Assembly (NCBI GenBank): GCA_013397455.1 | Contig: VYZB01000295.1 | Coordinates: forward strand, 497,930-561,929 | From: Crotophaga sulcirostris | Taxonomy: Eukaryota; Chordata; Aves; Cuculiformes; Crotophagidae | DNA length: 64,000 nt | Reading direction: 5' to 3' | Translations under genes and position numbers: made by a program | Shown here: piece by piece, positions 1 to 14,300 of the stretch | Position numbering within the stretch: position 1 is the first letter of the stretch | Layout: each line of letters opens with the position of its first letter | The notes under the pieces: model-generated | Told to the model about the DNA's origin: nothing | The model's database searches: none | The model's input: only the letters and a program-made list of their open reading frames with translations

Positions 1-537
1 TCTATGGAGGATAAAGGAGCTAGCAAGTGCTGGAAATTTTTCAAGAATGCTCTCCTGGAAGAACAAAAACAGTTCATCCCTTTTAAAACTTAGGGAAGTA
101 GGTGGAGCAAGAGACTCCCTTGGCTTAACTGCAAGCTTCTGAATCTGCTCAAAACCAAGAGAGAGGTATACCAGAGATGGAAAAGCAGACGAATACCCAC
201 TGAGGTCACTCTCCATAACCTTTGAGAAGCCTCAGAAATCACAGGATGTCCCAGAAGACTGAAAGAAGGTTAATGTCGTCCCCATATATAAGAAGGGCTT
301 AAAGGAGGATCCAGGAAATTATAGGCCCAGAAGATTGTGACTGGCCACAAGAGGAAAACTTTTCACAATGAGAACAATCAGTCACTGGAATAATCTCCCC
401 AAGGAAGTGGTAGATTCCCCAACATTGAACACTAAAGATTCAGCCAGAGAGGGTGCTGGGCCATCTTATCTTTTGCCAAGAAGGGTTGGGCCAGATGATC
501 ATTGAGTACCCTTCCAATCTGGGATTCTGTAATTGTT
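1..537 (+). mobile_element. CR1 LINE, degraded and internally deleted, in MARK3 intron 6
   Basis: Positions 254-328 translate to a CR1 reverse-transcriptase finger motif: ED, a stop in place of the usual Trp, then KKVNVVPIYKKGLKEDPGNY and RP. Bases 1-250 read like the CR1 ORF2 region just upstream. Directly after 328 the sequence jumps to the CR1 3' end, translating as SHWNNLPKEVVDSPTL near 380-430 and closing near 537 with GGGATTCTGTAATT. The central reverse-transcriptase core is therefore deleted. The copy is non-functional and runs off the left edge. Confidence 0.85.
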
Positions 538-2310
538 GAACAAACGTGCAACTTCAATGGAATTACTGCAAGATCTTTTTCCACGCACCCCCTGATAAAA
601 TAAACTGAGGACAAAGAGTAGAGGACGATACCAATTCAAGTTTTCAACACTGACATCAGAGAGAACAGCAAATTCTCTCAAGTTACTTTGAAGCTCTTCA
701 AGTGACATTACAAAGAGCAAGACAACCGTCTAGGATTTAAAAAAAGAGGGAACAACTGCTCCACAACTCATCACGTCTACTTCAACACAATAGAGAAAGA
801 CATACAAGAAACTCCCAATCGCAAAGGAATATGAAAGGGAGGGAAGCAGCTTTAAAAGGAAATGTAAGATTTTGTTTCAGAGGAAGAAAAATTTTCCTTA
901 CTATCAAGCTATATAAGTCCAGTATTCACAAATCACTTCTGTGGATATGAAGTGTGCAGCTGCTTTTTGGGGTTTGTTCTGTTCAGGTTTTGGTGATTCC
1001 TCCCCCCGCTCCCCCCCAAAAAAAGATTAAAGAGTGTAAACATAAGATTTAAAGAGATGAGAGAAAATAAAGGAACAAGGATTTCACAGAAATGCTTTTG
1101 TTGCCTCCTTATGTCGGGTTAAATACATTTCTACTTTTCTGCTACTTTTGAGCTTATTGTTTCTATTGCTTTTGCACTATCCTTACTGTATGAGACAGAG
1201 AGAGTAAAACTGTTGTGGCACAGTTTCCTGGTTCCCAAGTTGTTTCTTTTGGTCACCCTACTCACACTAGAGAAGTGTAAGTTTTCCTTATAAGGCATTT
1301 TGTGAAAGTCATTGATTAATTTCCTGCAAGTCTCATATATTATAACATTTTTCTTTTACAACACTTTTGTATGGCTATGCTTAAGAAGTGAAGCTATTGG
1401 AGCCTGTCCTTCCAATGAAACTGACGGTCAGGTCATTGCCACAAATCACCAGTTTAAAACCCATACAGATCATTCAATAAAACACTCTTGTCCCTATTGT
1501 GTCATTAAGCAGGAGCACAATTTTGATATTTATTACTTTTCACAACATTATCTAGGTTATCCAAGTGACCAAAGGGATGGAAACAACATAGGCATTTACA
1601 GATTTCTGCGTAAGTGCAGAAAACGAAGTGTATCAGACCAATCAGATCTGCATATGAAACTCTAGATGCCACAAGAGCAGAGATCTGGATTTAAATTAGT
1701 TATGCAAAAATACTGGGCTATGTTCAATACTGCTTTACTGTAGAATGGAAATGCTTTTTACACATGAATGAAATTCCAACATCTTTGCAGGGCTAGCTTA
1801 TCCACCACAGAGAAAATTGAACTAACAAGCCCAGAAACTACTGTTCCATGACTTTTTAGAACAAATACTAAATTGCACCTTTTCATGTAAGCAGGGGAAT
1901 GGGAACAGATCCCTGTTACATGCATTGGTTGTATTTTGAAACTGGCCTTTTTATAGCCCGTTACATCCAAATAACTTACAAAATGTTACAGACCAGCTGC
2001 ACCGGGGATACATGAAAACAACCCAGAGAAAATATATTTTGGAACAGAATACACTTCCAAATCAAGCAGTGTGTTCTGACACTCCTGGACACCCTGACAC
2101 ACAGCACTAAAGAAATCAGCACCACTGAACAGACTACTAATCCCTTCAAAGTACTACTATAATCCAAGTTCTTCCTCACTCAGAGCTACAAACCCACAAC
2201 ATGTTAAGCACTGTCAGGAGTCAAACGCAAAGGACATTGGTTTTACTCATTTCAGCATTGAAAACAAGGGAGGGAGTGGGGAACCTGATGTATAGGAATG
2301 TTATACATAC
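538..2310. other. MARK3 intron 6, part inside the window
   Basis: AT-rich intronic DNA. It includes a C-rich then A-rich low-complexity patch at about 1002-1025. The short ORFs have no codon or motif support. No MARK3 exon 7 and no RNA gene were recognised. Confidence 0.7.
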
Positions 2311-2381
2311 CTGTCTAAATTTAGCTCTAGCCTCCTTTTCCTTCATTCTTCCATGTGCAACCAGATAGTCAAACACTTCCC
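2311..2381 (-). CDS. MARK3: MARK3 coding exon 6 (residues 138-161)
   Basis: 71 bp encoding [20 protein letters not shown] then KFRQ, the helix D/E region after the hinge. The acceptor is GAATTGTAG and the donor GTATGT. The next MARK3 exon, which by family knowledge begins IVSAVQYCH and carries the HRD and DFG motifs, is not found in positions 1-2310 and must lie beyond the window edge. Confidence 0.96.
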
Positions 2382-5300
2382 CTACAATTCAATAATGACA
2401 CACATTAATGCCAATTTTCAGAATCTAGAGATTCCTCTCTAGCAGTTGCCCTCAGCAGTTTCACTGGAATGGTTGTACTTCAAGTTTATAATTACAGGTT
2501 AGCTCAAGAGAGCAAGGCACAACTGCGACGCAATTTACTACACAGTCATCTCTCGTACAAGAAAATAATAAGACTTAATGAATGAGTGGATACAGACAAA
2601 AGCTCTGTTTCCTTCCAATTATTTATGATAAACTGAACAGCATATTTCTGTTTTGTAAAAAAGAATGGCATGCACCCCTTCATACACTTTCTCACAAGGG
2701 TTTCTTTGGCCCCACAATAAAAGAGCTTCATATATGAGCCTACCAGCTGATACTTGTAAATATTGTCACACCTGCATTAGAATTTTTCTTTGTGATTGTA
2801 TATAAATGTGTTCTAATCAAGATCGGAAAACTTAGCTTTAATCTATGCTTGTAGGTACCCACAAGGAAGGTCACAATAATCAGCAAAGACAATGACGTGA
2901 TCTGTCATACAGCCATCAGATCTGTAAGATACACTGAGAAGGACTGCTCCTTAAGCAGCCCAATGTTGTATGGCTGCAGACGACTGAAGGGGATTACTAA
3001 ATCAGAACAAAAGATCTGTTGTGTTTTGGGATTTTTTTTCCCTTTAATGAATCCAGTCATCTTACAGCGTGGCAATACAGACTGTAACATTTGAACTTGA
3101 GGTGCAGCCAACTGGCCGATGAAAACACTGACGTTTGAGATCCTTTGCTAAAACCCAGTCATATATATAAGACTTACAAATACAAACTAATACACAGTTT
3201 TAATTTTGCATATTAGCAAATAATTTTTAATAAAAACTTTAGAAGTGGCTCAAATATCTAAATAGTCTCTACTGAACAAGAAAACAGTCTTGTACGTAGC
3301 CACCTCACCAGGGAATGGCTGAGTAACTTCACATTTATTTTTGAAAAGAAGCAACTCCATCAAATTTGAATAAAAACTTCAGAGTCCTACAACAGGAAAA
3401 GCAACAACTTAGCAATCTGAGGGAACATGAGGATTTTCTACAAAAAAACCTTACTTCCCTCTGTAGTCTATTACTTAATACTCAAGTCAGATAAGTCTCT
3501 CAGTCATATTTCACAGTTGTTTCTTAAAAAACCTTGAAGGAAGAAACCTGAACGCTTCTTCACAATTCAGGGAAAATAACACCAGAGAAAGAACTATTTA
3601 TTTTGCGAAGTGTTGCAATTGCAGCAATAGTTTCTTTCATCCTGCAGCCACAGAGTTCATGTGCATCATGCGTGACCAGTACCTCGACAAGAGGAAATAT
3701 GGCAAATTGATACCTGCCACTGAGATTACCAGCTATTCCTGTCTTGCACAACACTGCACATGCAAAAGGTACTGTTTGTGGCCTTTTAGGCCAACGCAGT
3801 ACGCATCTCTCCATTACCTTAAGAAAGATGCTCACTGCTTTAGAGAACTTCTCGCCCTTCTACCTCCTAGAAGCTAATCACTAGATGGCAACAGGACTTC
3901 ACTTTTAAGTCTCAGTACCATCAAACAGCATAGAGATGCCTCCACAAACACCTGTACTAGCCAATACTTCATTGCTATTTTACCAACATTATTTATATTT
4001 AGACAAATCTTGGTTGAGGGAGTTGCCAGGAGAAAACATACAGGTAGAGAATCATTACCTGACTTATAGTAATTCATTCAGGTTCACATAATCTAATGTC
4101 AGAGTTAGAACCCAATGCTGGTTTTCTCTGAAGTCTCTGTATCCCCCTTCCAAAACCAAAGAAATGCCTCAACTATCTGAGATTCCCAGTTGCTGATGCT
4201 CCAAGGTGACACTGACAAACTGAGCACTATTAGATTTTAGCCAGCAAGGAGTAACTTAAGTCTGAACACCTTAATTCTAGCTCTGGTGAAAATACCTGAC
4301 ATTGCATGATGCACACTTCCCCCTGCCCTGCAATCAGGAATGAATGTTTATGTTCTTCCTAAAATGGCATAAGGCTAAGCCTAACAATTCTTGACAGCAG
4401 AAGGCCTATAATTAAGATACAAGTGTCAAATGTCATCAACATCTACAAAACAGAAGTTGCAGCACTCGTGCTTTTGAAAGTAACAGTTGGAGAAACACAG
4501 AAATGTTTAATCTGAACATGTTTTTACCAAATAGAACACCAGAGTATGTAGAGAGCTGAAGAAAATAAAATTAGAAGGTTGGCATTTGTTATGCACAGGA
4601 AAAATTGATGGTCAAATAAATTGTGAAAACACAACAACACAACACAGAGTTGTGAAAACAAAGCAGATGTTACCAAGCAGCAATAAGTTCTGAAGCTGGT
4701 TTTACAAGCTATAATTATTTATTACCATTATTACAAGTTATACTTAATTCCCAAAGAAATCCTAGAGAATATTAAAGATTTTGCTTAAGATTTTACACTA
4801 CCACGACATTAATATTTGCTGAAAAACAAAGCCAAACTTTAAAGAAAACAATTGCTTTCTCCCACTTGGCTATTTATTTGTGTCATCACAGCAGAGCAGT
4901 ACTTACCTCCACTTGCATATTCCATTATTAAATAGAGAGTTTTTTCAGTTTCAATGACTTCAAATAGCTTCACTAGAAAAAAAAAGCATTAATCAGTTAA
5001 CTAGTTGCAGAAGTATTACGTTAGCCCCACAGAGAATTCCATCAAGAGAAAAGACACCCCGCCCTATTTGCTTGCTCCTTGACAATATCAGACTATTACT
5101 CTGCAGAAGCTTTTTCTGTCCAATGTTCCTAAGTGGAAAATACCGTAACGCAGTTGATCAACTCAAAGAACAACATTTTCTGGCACACGTGGTGACAAAT
5201 GAGTTATCAAGTCAGTTTGCTGACAGCAATGTAACAATACTATATCACTTAAATGTACAATCCTGAACAATTTCTTGATCACTTCTTGGTTTTGGTGTAA

Positions 5301-8300
5301 ATTATTTTTCATGAGAGCTTTAATTCTGTCAAAATTATTGCTATACTCAAAATGAGTAAAATGCAAATATTAGTTTTGTGCAAAGTGATCAAAGCTGGTT
5401 TTTTTAAACACACAGCTCCGAAAAAGTACTGATTTCTTTGAGTCTACAGTAAATTGACACCCTACTGCAGAACAATCTTTTAAACTCATACCACAACAAT
5501 TTTTAACAGTGAAAAAGCTAACATTTCTCCAGAGTTAGGAATTAGGTGAAAGAAACAAGGTACCTATATTTGGATGATTTAAGATCTTCATTATTCTTAC
5601 TTCTCTAAAGAGCTGAAATAAATACAAAACATGAAATGAGTTAATGAAATAGGTAACATCCATTTTTCCTAAAGCCTGATCATTTTCATATACTTAAACA
5701 CAAAGGGGAAGCATTACTACTAGTATTTCAATGAAGTTCATGAAATAAGCACTTACTGGAGGGAAAATTTAAGTGTCTGGTTCTTTTAACACACCTCTCC
5801 AAACAAATCAGCCCTCAAAAACCTGAAAACACCCATGAAGTACTCCGCATAGCTCAGGAAAGAAGTGCTCTTAGCTCTGTGGTTTGCAGACCTTTGGGGT
5901 CAGAAGATCATTATGCAGCTTCTTGCTGGTCAGTACATCTCACAGTATTTTTCACCCCTCCACAGAAAATACTGTTTCCAAAGTTTCAGGAAACCCCATC
6001 AGAGCACCTTTTGAAGATCACTGCACTATGTTACAGGTACAAACTCATCACTCTTCAGTACTTTGTTAAAGCCAGGTAATTACTGTGCTACAGCAGGAAC
6101 TCACAGGTGAAAAATCAGCTGCCTATGTTGCACAAAAAGCATGTTATCCAACTGCATCAGCAAGGAGCAAGTTTTAAAGAGAGATGGGGATGCAAGGCTC
6201 CCCCACTGACCTTTCAGAAGCATTCCTGCAGGCGACTGAGGCACAGCAGCATCTAGGCCACAGCTCCACTGACTCTCACTGTCAGATATCCAGCCCCCAA
6301 ACCTGCTTAGCCAGTACAACACGGTGAGCGCGCTTGCCAAAACTAATAGTGTAGAACAAATCGTGTTTTCCTGACCAAACAATCCCCGACAGAAGAAACA
6401 CCACTACTTAAAGGGGTACGGTCTCAAAGCAACCAGCCTGCTCCCCCGTCTCTACCAACCACCTTTCTATGCATTAGGGTTGCACCACTTGCCCTTATGC
6501 AAGCACTGGTGTTAACAAGTTCCAGAAACAAATTTAACAGAAAGATCTCACAAAACACACAACTCCTCCAAATAAAACTACTCCATCTCTAAGGTTTCTT
6601 GTTGCAGCTCCCTTGCCCATCCTGCAACATCACATTCCATCAACAGTCCTGCATCCAAAGACCACATACTGATTGTAAGGATCTTGTCCCTGCCCCCTTC
6701 TCAATAATACCCATGTGAAGAGGGCCTTGCTTGACTAATTACTTCCGAAGAGTTCAACTTCGCCTACCACAGAGCAAACTCTGTCCTCCCGCAACCGGAG
6801 GATACTATGGGAACAACATTTAACAAACCACAAACAGAAGCAAAGTCTGTCACTGATCAGCTGTTAATTATTCCCGCCACTGAAAACTCTCTTCTGCAGA
6901 AGACAATTACAAGATCCATATAAACCTCTAAGTGTCAATACTAAAAACGCCACGGGTGGTGTTACTGCAATATAAAACATTGCTTTTAATGAAGTTGGTT
7001 AAAAGCAGATGAAAAAAAAGTAGTCCCACTTCTTTCCCCAGAAAAGACCCAGGATAAAAAAATTACAAAAAATCTTGAAGTACAAATACTACTGCATTTG
7101 GAAAATCCAAATAATTACCTTTTTATGCAGTATGCTATATGGCAGTCAAGTGTGTAGCTGTTCTCCCTTGGCAGGTCCCCCATGCCAGCCCAAGACTCCA
7201 GATGGCTGACATTCTTAAGCTTTGATTATTTCCTAATAGTGTGCTTCAAAAAGTGGGAATAATCAAGTGGTTTTATTCTAAACCTAACACCAAGTTCTAC
7301 AAGGAATACCAGTAACATAACAAATCATATTGAATTTAATGTAAAGAGAACAAAAGTCCACAGCTGCACAGGAATGCAGACACCGAAGAAAATAAAGAGT
7401 TCTGTAAATAAGAGATAACAGCATTGTTTTTAACAGCAAAAAGTGCTGCTGCAAGATTTGCCTCAGGTCAGACTTCAGATAAAGTAAAGACATTTAATAC
7501 GTCTACACAAATTATTAACAACTCAAAAATCTGCAGATGTACATAATAAAAGCACAAAACCCAAAGGTGAAACATAGGAAACAACCAAAGAGTCAACAAA
7601 ACAAAATGTGGGGGGTGGGATTTAAATAAATGAACAGGGAGGAAAAAAATAAATCACAATTTGGAGGCCAGTGGTTCTAACCATTCTCTGCTTTCTGATG
7701 TTTCTGAAGGCTAAGATTTAGGGAGCAATATTCACTGCCCAGCCCAACAGACCCCCTGCTACAGCCACGGCTGTGAATGGGACACAACCTGAATACAGAG
7801 TAAAACCAGTTTCCCAAATGCTTTTAATTTTTTTATTATCATTATCCAGGTCACACTGCACTAGATGACAAGCTACTTAGATGCAATCAGGATTGACTGA
7901 TCAAGTAAGTTTTCGGTCATGCAAAATAGTTTCAAAAACTCCAAACGCATGTGTTCTTTTTCCCCCAGAGAGGTAAGTAAATTGCCTTTTTTTAAAATGA
8001 TGTAATTTCTGGAGCCTTTTAATATATCATTAGACAAGGTAAGCTACTTCACTACCTCTCTCTTATCATCAGAAATTTAAAAGCAGTTCAATCTATAGGT
8101 TTTTTTTTTCTTATTTTTCATTCAGTTCAGCTGAACTGGTGCATAATACATTCTGAATACTCCATTAACACTTTTAATCACAGCTTATATAACGGAAAGC
8201 CTCTTGTCAGCTTTTGAAGTCTTGAAGACAAGTTTGCTTAATTCAATCTCAACTGACTGTTGGTATCTTCCACCCCGGTACTCAGATAAAGCCTACTGGG

Positions 8301-11300
8301 TCAGGCTCTCACCACGGGCAACTCCACTGCTGCACAGATGAAGACGCTGGCTGTTATTCAGCCGTTAGCCTATTTATCATCACCTCACCCACCTGAAAAA
8401 AAAGATACATTCATGCAACTGAGTATGGGAACACAGGCAGTGATAACTGGTGCCACCAAATAAAAACAGTCAACCAAGGGCAATACAGAATAAAGCAGTA
8501 AGAATGAGGCTAGAACTCACAATATCATGGAAATGAATATATTCAATACTCTAATATTTATTTTTTTTAATAAAGTATGCTGGCTTGGCTGGAGCCAGCT
8601 ACTTCCTCCATAGTACACTGTACACTTTGATCGTCTCATGTGACAAAGTCAGGCTCATACCACATTTTCGGCTGCTCTAAATATATCACTGGTCCACAAG
8701 ATGACTACTCTGCATTACCAACCCGAATGAAGCATGTCAAAAAGGAGTTTCTACATATGAGCCATTTGTTGAATTGGTCGAGTAGAAACAAGTTTTTTAA
8801 AACAAGACTATTTTTTAATAGGAGGAAATTAAAAATAAAAATACTTGAGAATAGGATACGATCACCACCAAATTCTTTATTATAATTTTAGTTAGATAAA
8901 ACCGTTTCAGATTGTGCTCCTCTAGTCAGTTTGAATGTTATATGTGGCATTTTGACACAGATGGTAACTTCCACAGGGATATTTGCAAGTGCTTGACATT
9001 CTATTATGTATTATTGTATTCCTCTATTGGAAATAGACTACGTAAAACATTCTACAACTTTCACACAGCACAGTGAAAAAGGGCTTCCCATATTTCATTC
9101 CCCCAAATATTATGTGCATCAACTTCTAGCAAATGAGGTAGCAATTATTATCACACAGCAAGACAGACATCCTTATTCTGCCAAATGACTTTTAGCTTTG
9201 TTGTGGTCTGCTCCTTTGACTGTAAGCTACATTAGATATAGGGAAAGAATTACATGTAATTAATGTTGCTAGCCAATAAACTGAATAAAAAAAACCCCAA
9301 CAAACCAGCAATGGAAGCACAGACACATACAGAATAATAAACCTGAATCACTTTTACTTGAACTTTATTATGCTGACACATCCTAAACAACACAGGAGCT
9401 AATGGGAGGAAAGAAGGACCCATCTTCTAAACCAACACTCTTTGAACATACCAAAAGACAGATTAGGAGGGTTCCTGCATTAGCTATTGCAAGAGTTTCA
9501 GTAACAAATTATTTGGAAAACACTGAAAAAAAGTTTGCTAAAAGGTAAGTCAGATACAGAGCCCCAACATAACCCTGGCCTCCTTCCTTGCAAAGGGAGG
9601 GTTTCTCACAAGATATTGTCCCAAGTCAGATCATGTTTTACCTATGTATTAGGCTTCTCTGGATCACTGCACATTGAAACATGCCCTATATATAATTAGA
9701 AGCCTCAAGCAGGAAGCCTTTACACTAAACAAGTTTGCCTCAAACAAACCACAACTGCAGAACAGAAAAAATACTTGTTACAAACAGAAAAGCCTGTCAT
9801 GCTTTTCTTGCAGTTCTTAAAACACTGATTTGACCCACAGTCAGAAAGGACGTGACAACTGATGTTTTAGAACTCTAAAAATCTTTAACAATAAAATAAA
9901 TGGCCCAAACTTGTGGCAAAACATCTGCACATAATGAATGAAAATATTTGGATGAAGAGTCAAGTTCTAAAAAAGGAAAATGAGAAGTGATTTAGTGCTA
10001 TTATATGGGCTTGATAAAAAAACCTTGCAAATAAGGGCACTGCTAATTAAAAAAAACAAACAAAAAACAACCAAACAATTTTTTGGGGTCTAGGAGGAAG
10101 CGAACTACTGCACTATCAGCATTTGTTCCCAGTGAGACCAGCATCCACTGGGAACGGGTACACAAGCACATTTGTGGAGAACAGTCATTATGACTAACAC
10201 TACCAGCACGGGAAAAAAGCTCTAAGAATTCTCTTTTCTTTCAAAGCAGGGAAGTACTGGTTACAGTTTCCTCTTCACTAAAGCAAGAGCAGCAGAGTGG
10301 TAATTAGGTCCTAAAACAACAGTTAAGGGTAGCTGCATGTGGCTGCCACAGCCTTTCCCAGCAGCAGATGAGAAACCTGACTCTTCTGAAGAGCTGCACT
10401 GCTGAACACTGAGCTGCCAGGACGGCAGCCGCCGGAGCTCACTGTGCGGGCATACCGAGAATTGCTGCTCCAGAACGCAAAGCAAGTCCTTAACAAGGTT
10501 AACTTCTTTCTGGCAGCTGGGTGGAAGATGTAACACAAAGACATCAGAACTGGCAGCCTTAATCACCATTTGTTTCCCCACCTCAGGATGACTGGGGTAT
10601 GCAAGTACACCGCAGCTGAGACACTGCACACCACACCCTCTTCTGAGCTCTGCCCTTCCCTCTCCACCATACCTCAAATATTTTATCGCTCTCTCCAGAA
10701 GTGCAAGATCAGAAGCACTTCCATCTCAGCTCCCCCTGCATCTAGAGGTCGCGTGCACAGTTGGCTTCAAATGCACTGAGGCACTGCTGACAGCACTGGA
10801 GGGAAAGGGGCAAGGGCTTGCAAAAAAGGCCTTGATCGAACAAAATCGGTAAGTAATGCGCTGTGCATTCACTCTGCTTACTATGAAAAGCAGGTATTTA
10901 ATATTAAGACAATTACTTGCCATTTTTTAATCAAGGACACTGACATACCTTGCTATGTCTTTTCTGTGCTCACAAAACAAATGAGCTTAGAGGAGAGCAC
11001 ATAAGCAATTACACTCTCCAAATTTGAGTCAATTCCTATCCTGCAATTCTTCCAGACTCCCATTTCAGAAACCCAGTGGCAGACAAGACCAATTTACAAA
11101 TCACACATTATAATCTAATTTTATAAATTGTAAATAAAAGTGAAAACACAAGGGAGACTGAGACAGAAACGGACAGTGAGCAGGCTGAAAGCCAGGAACC
11201 AAAGGGCCAACATGCACACTTCCAGCTTGTAGCCTTGCCAACTGAACACCTGTGACTTATAAAAGGTTTGCTTTGTACCTGGATGTGAGCTCAAGCTAGC

Positions 11301-14300
11301 ATTACAGCCCAACCTCAAGATAACACCATTGGAAAGATTAAGAGTTCATATTTTTGCCTGAAAACACGGCCTCTCCAATTTTCTCTGACTGTTTTTCCCA
11401 TGTCCTGACCCCTCCCCTTCCACCACACAGCTTTCCTTTCTCTTCCAAGTGCTTCAAGCATGTAACAGTTTTCTCAGATATTCAAAGTTGCATGGCTCTG
11501 CCACACAAATCAGCTTTATCTAATCCATCATATTATCTAATTTGCATTTCATTTCCTCCCTGCTTACCCAGAAATTACCAACAACCTCAGGGATTAAGCT
11601 GAAAAAGATTGAGAAAGCTAGAACCACATAATCTACTTTTACTCAGCCTATGGAGTCAGCAGGAAGCTGCTACCTTCTCAGAAGACTGAGCTTTTCTTCT
11701 ATCAGTTAATCCTTGTCTCTCAACCAAACTGTACAATGTAAGAACCTGTGTGTTTTTCCAGTTTGTTTTTGCATCATTAATTTTGATAAAAAACAACCTA
11801 GTCACATGATCTTCTTAGTATTTGTGTAAAATCCAAATATTCTCCAGTTTACTCTGGTATTCCATTTTGTCTGCAGGTAAGTGGTGGGTATTCTCTCGTT
11901 CAAACAGAAATACTGCAAGGAGTGTTTTTATCAAAGTACTCAAAAGCAAATAAAAAGCCTTTGACTGCAGCACTTAAAAGGACAGAGTCAGAAAAGTCCT
12001 AGGTAAAAGTGACATTTAAATGTACTTCCTGCAGGCACTCCAAAGCAGACTGGCTTGCTTGAATAAAGAGTGGTATTTATCACTAACTACTAAAATAGAT
12101 AAGGCGATACAACTCTAACAGCACGTTAAACATTGGAGGCTAGAGGGAAGAAACCAGAATAGCCATACTCCCAATTTGTTCTGCAAAACTGCAGCACTTT
12201 TTCTGCTGCAAACTACGTAAAAGGCACAGATACTGCTTGGCCTTCAGTCCAGAGGCAGTACGTTCAAGTTTAATGGGACAGAACACAAGCTTTGTATTGG
12301 TAAGTTTAACAAAGTGACGAAGGAGATGTGGAGGCATGACACCAAACCACGAATGTCCTCTTCAGAGTTCACTATGCTTAGGAGACAAAGGAAGTGGTAA
12401 CACGACTGTTTTCTCAGTTTACAGTTCTGTACAAACGAGTTCATCTTGAACAACTGCAGGGCTGTCACAAACATCTGATACAAAACTAGTTATTAAATGC
12501 AGCAGTCAGATGTGTGCAAGGTATGCAATGCTTGAGATTCTCCAGCACAGGCATTCAGGGATAAGGGAAGGAGGTGGTGAAACGGAACAAGCTGCGATAC
12601 ACTTGAAAGATTAAATGTAAAAACCTACCTTTTGTAGACTAGTTGGGTTCAGCTGTGTTTTGTCAATTATTTTTATGGCAACCTAAAGGAAGAATTCATA
12701 ATCAGTATTTGCCATACAATGCAGTGTTATTACGACATGGTCAAATCCAATAACAGAAATGAAAATATGAAAACTACACAAAAAACATTCCGGTTCCTTC
12801 AGCAAATTATGTAATTGTAGTTATACTAAAAACATTTGGAATTAATGGCTAAAGTGTAATTTACTTCTGCAACAATCTAAACAGGAGAGTCGGAAAAAAC
12901 CCTAGTATTTTAAGCATATTAAGACAAGAAACTCAAGTCTTTTGCTTGACATTAAGACCATGACAATGCCCAAATAGTGAGCAGTGTGCCTACAGACAAT
13001 ATTTACACAGTATAATTATACAAGAGATTACACATTACTGACAGGGCATTGGCAGTTTGTGAAGATGCTTCTAAAAGCAGAGATTTCAGAGTAAAACAAA
13101 AGTAATTCCACACAGATTTTGCAAGAACTAAGTTCACCTTTGGAAATTCACTGAGTATTTGTATTCATTCCCTCCCGATGGATATGAAAAGCAGCAACAC
13201 TTGTGAATCAACAAAATCCCATTGGTTGTAGTAGTAAAATAACAATTTGGGGAAGTTCATTCCTTTACTGGTTCTCATATTTTCAGTAAATACTACACAG
13301 AAATAAGAAAGAACAGAATAAAAATTTCCCAAAATAATCAAAAGGGAAATTTACTACCATGGTAACCAGTCAGAACCTGAAGATTTGAGGCAATGAATAG
13401 GCAAAAGAGAGAAGCTTCAGTGCAATGCAAGTTGGATACAGGACTAGTTAGAATAGGAAATGGGAATCTTTCTGGAATTACATGCCAATTGGTATTTTTT
13501 CTTTCTAAATTAGAGACTAAACATACTCGAAGAAACTCTATAGAAGCCAAGGAGCTGGTGCCTCTCAAAGAGGCAAGATGCTGCAACTCAGCTGATTCTA
13601 ATACCTCACTGGTACAAAGCAAGGTACAATTCCCCTTGAATTTTTTGGCTCAATCAGCAGATGCTACTCCTTCTCATGCCACAGCTTCCATTTCCCTGCA
13701 TCACCTTGTGCTATCTTTGTTGTCTCATTAACCTGGGGTTGGCAACATATGGAATAAAGAATATTTTACTTCAAAGAAAACTTAAATCCCTACATTCAAG
13801 TGCAAAAACACATGGATGGATCACCATGATGGAGATGGTGAGAGGGGAACAGAGTGTTCAATGCTTGGGTGCACCACAACTATTTGATGGATATGGTGTT
13901 TTCTGAAACTGAGATTCAAGAACTATTTTGAGCCCTTTGAGATGCAAGATACAATGAGAAGTCACCAAGAAGCCATCTAAGAATACTTCTGCTTTAGGGA
14001 GTATTTTCTTCTAAGGTATGCTGCTGAAATTAAAGATCACTATTTCCCAAGGCAAAATTCCATTACAAAACCTTGAGAAATCACTTCAAAAATACAAACA
14101 AGAGATAAAGACATTAAGCAACAGGTATTTTTATATTAGCAGCTGTGTATGAAACAGAGAAAGATTTTTATCTCCACCTTTATTCCTTCTGAACTGTTGT
14201 CACGAAGGTAACAAATCCCTTGCAATCCCTTACAAAACCATGCTCAATGTGCAGCGACCACTGCCTTTGTCAACAGCAAATGTTATGTGAAAGACACCCA

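Noticed and set aside
10261..10730. Minus-strand frame of about 150 codons in MARK3 intron 3
   Set aside because: The frame looks fairly protein-like (for example [20 protein letters not shown]) but has no recognised family. It has a weak acceptor and no match to any known MARK3 exon. A frame this long is within chance for 64 kb in six frames.
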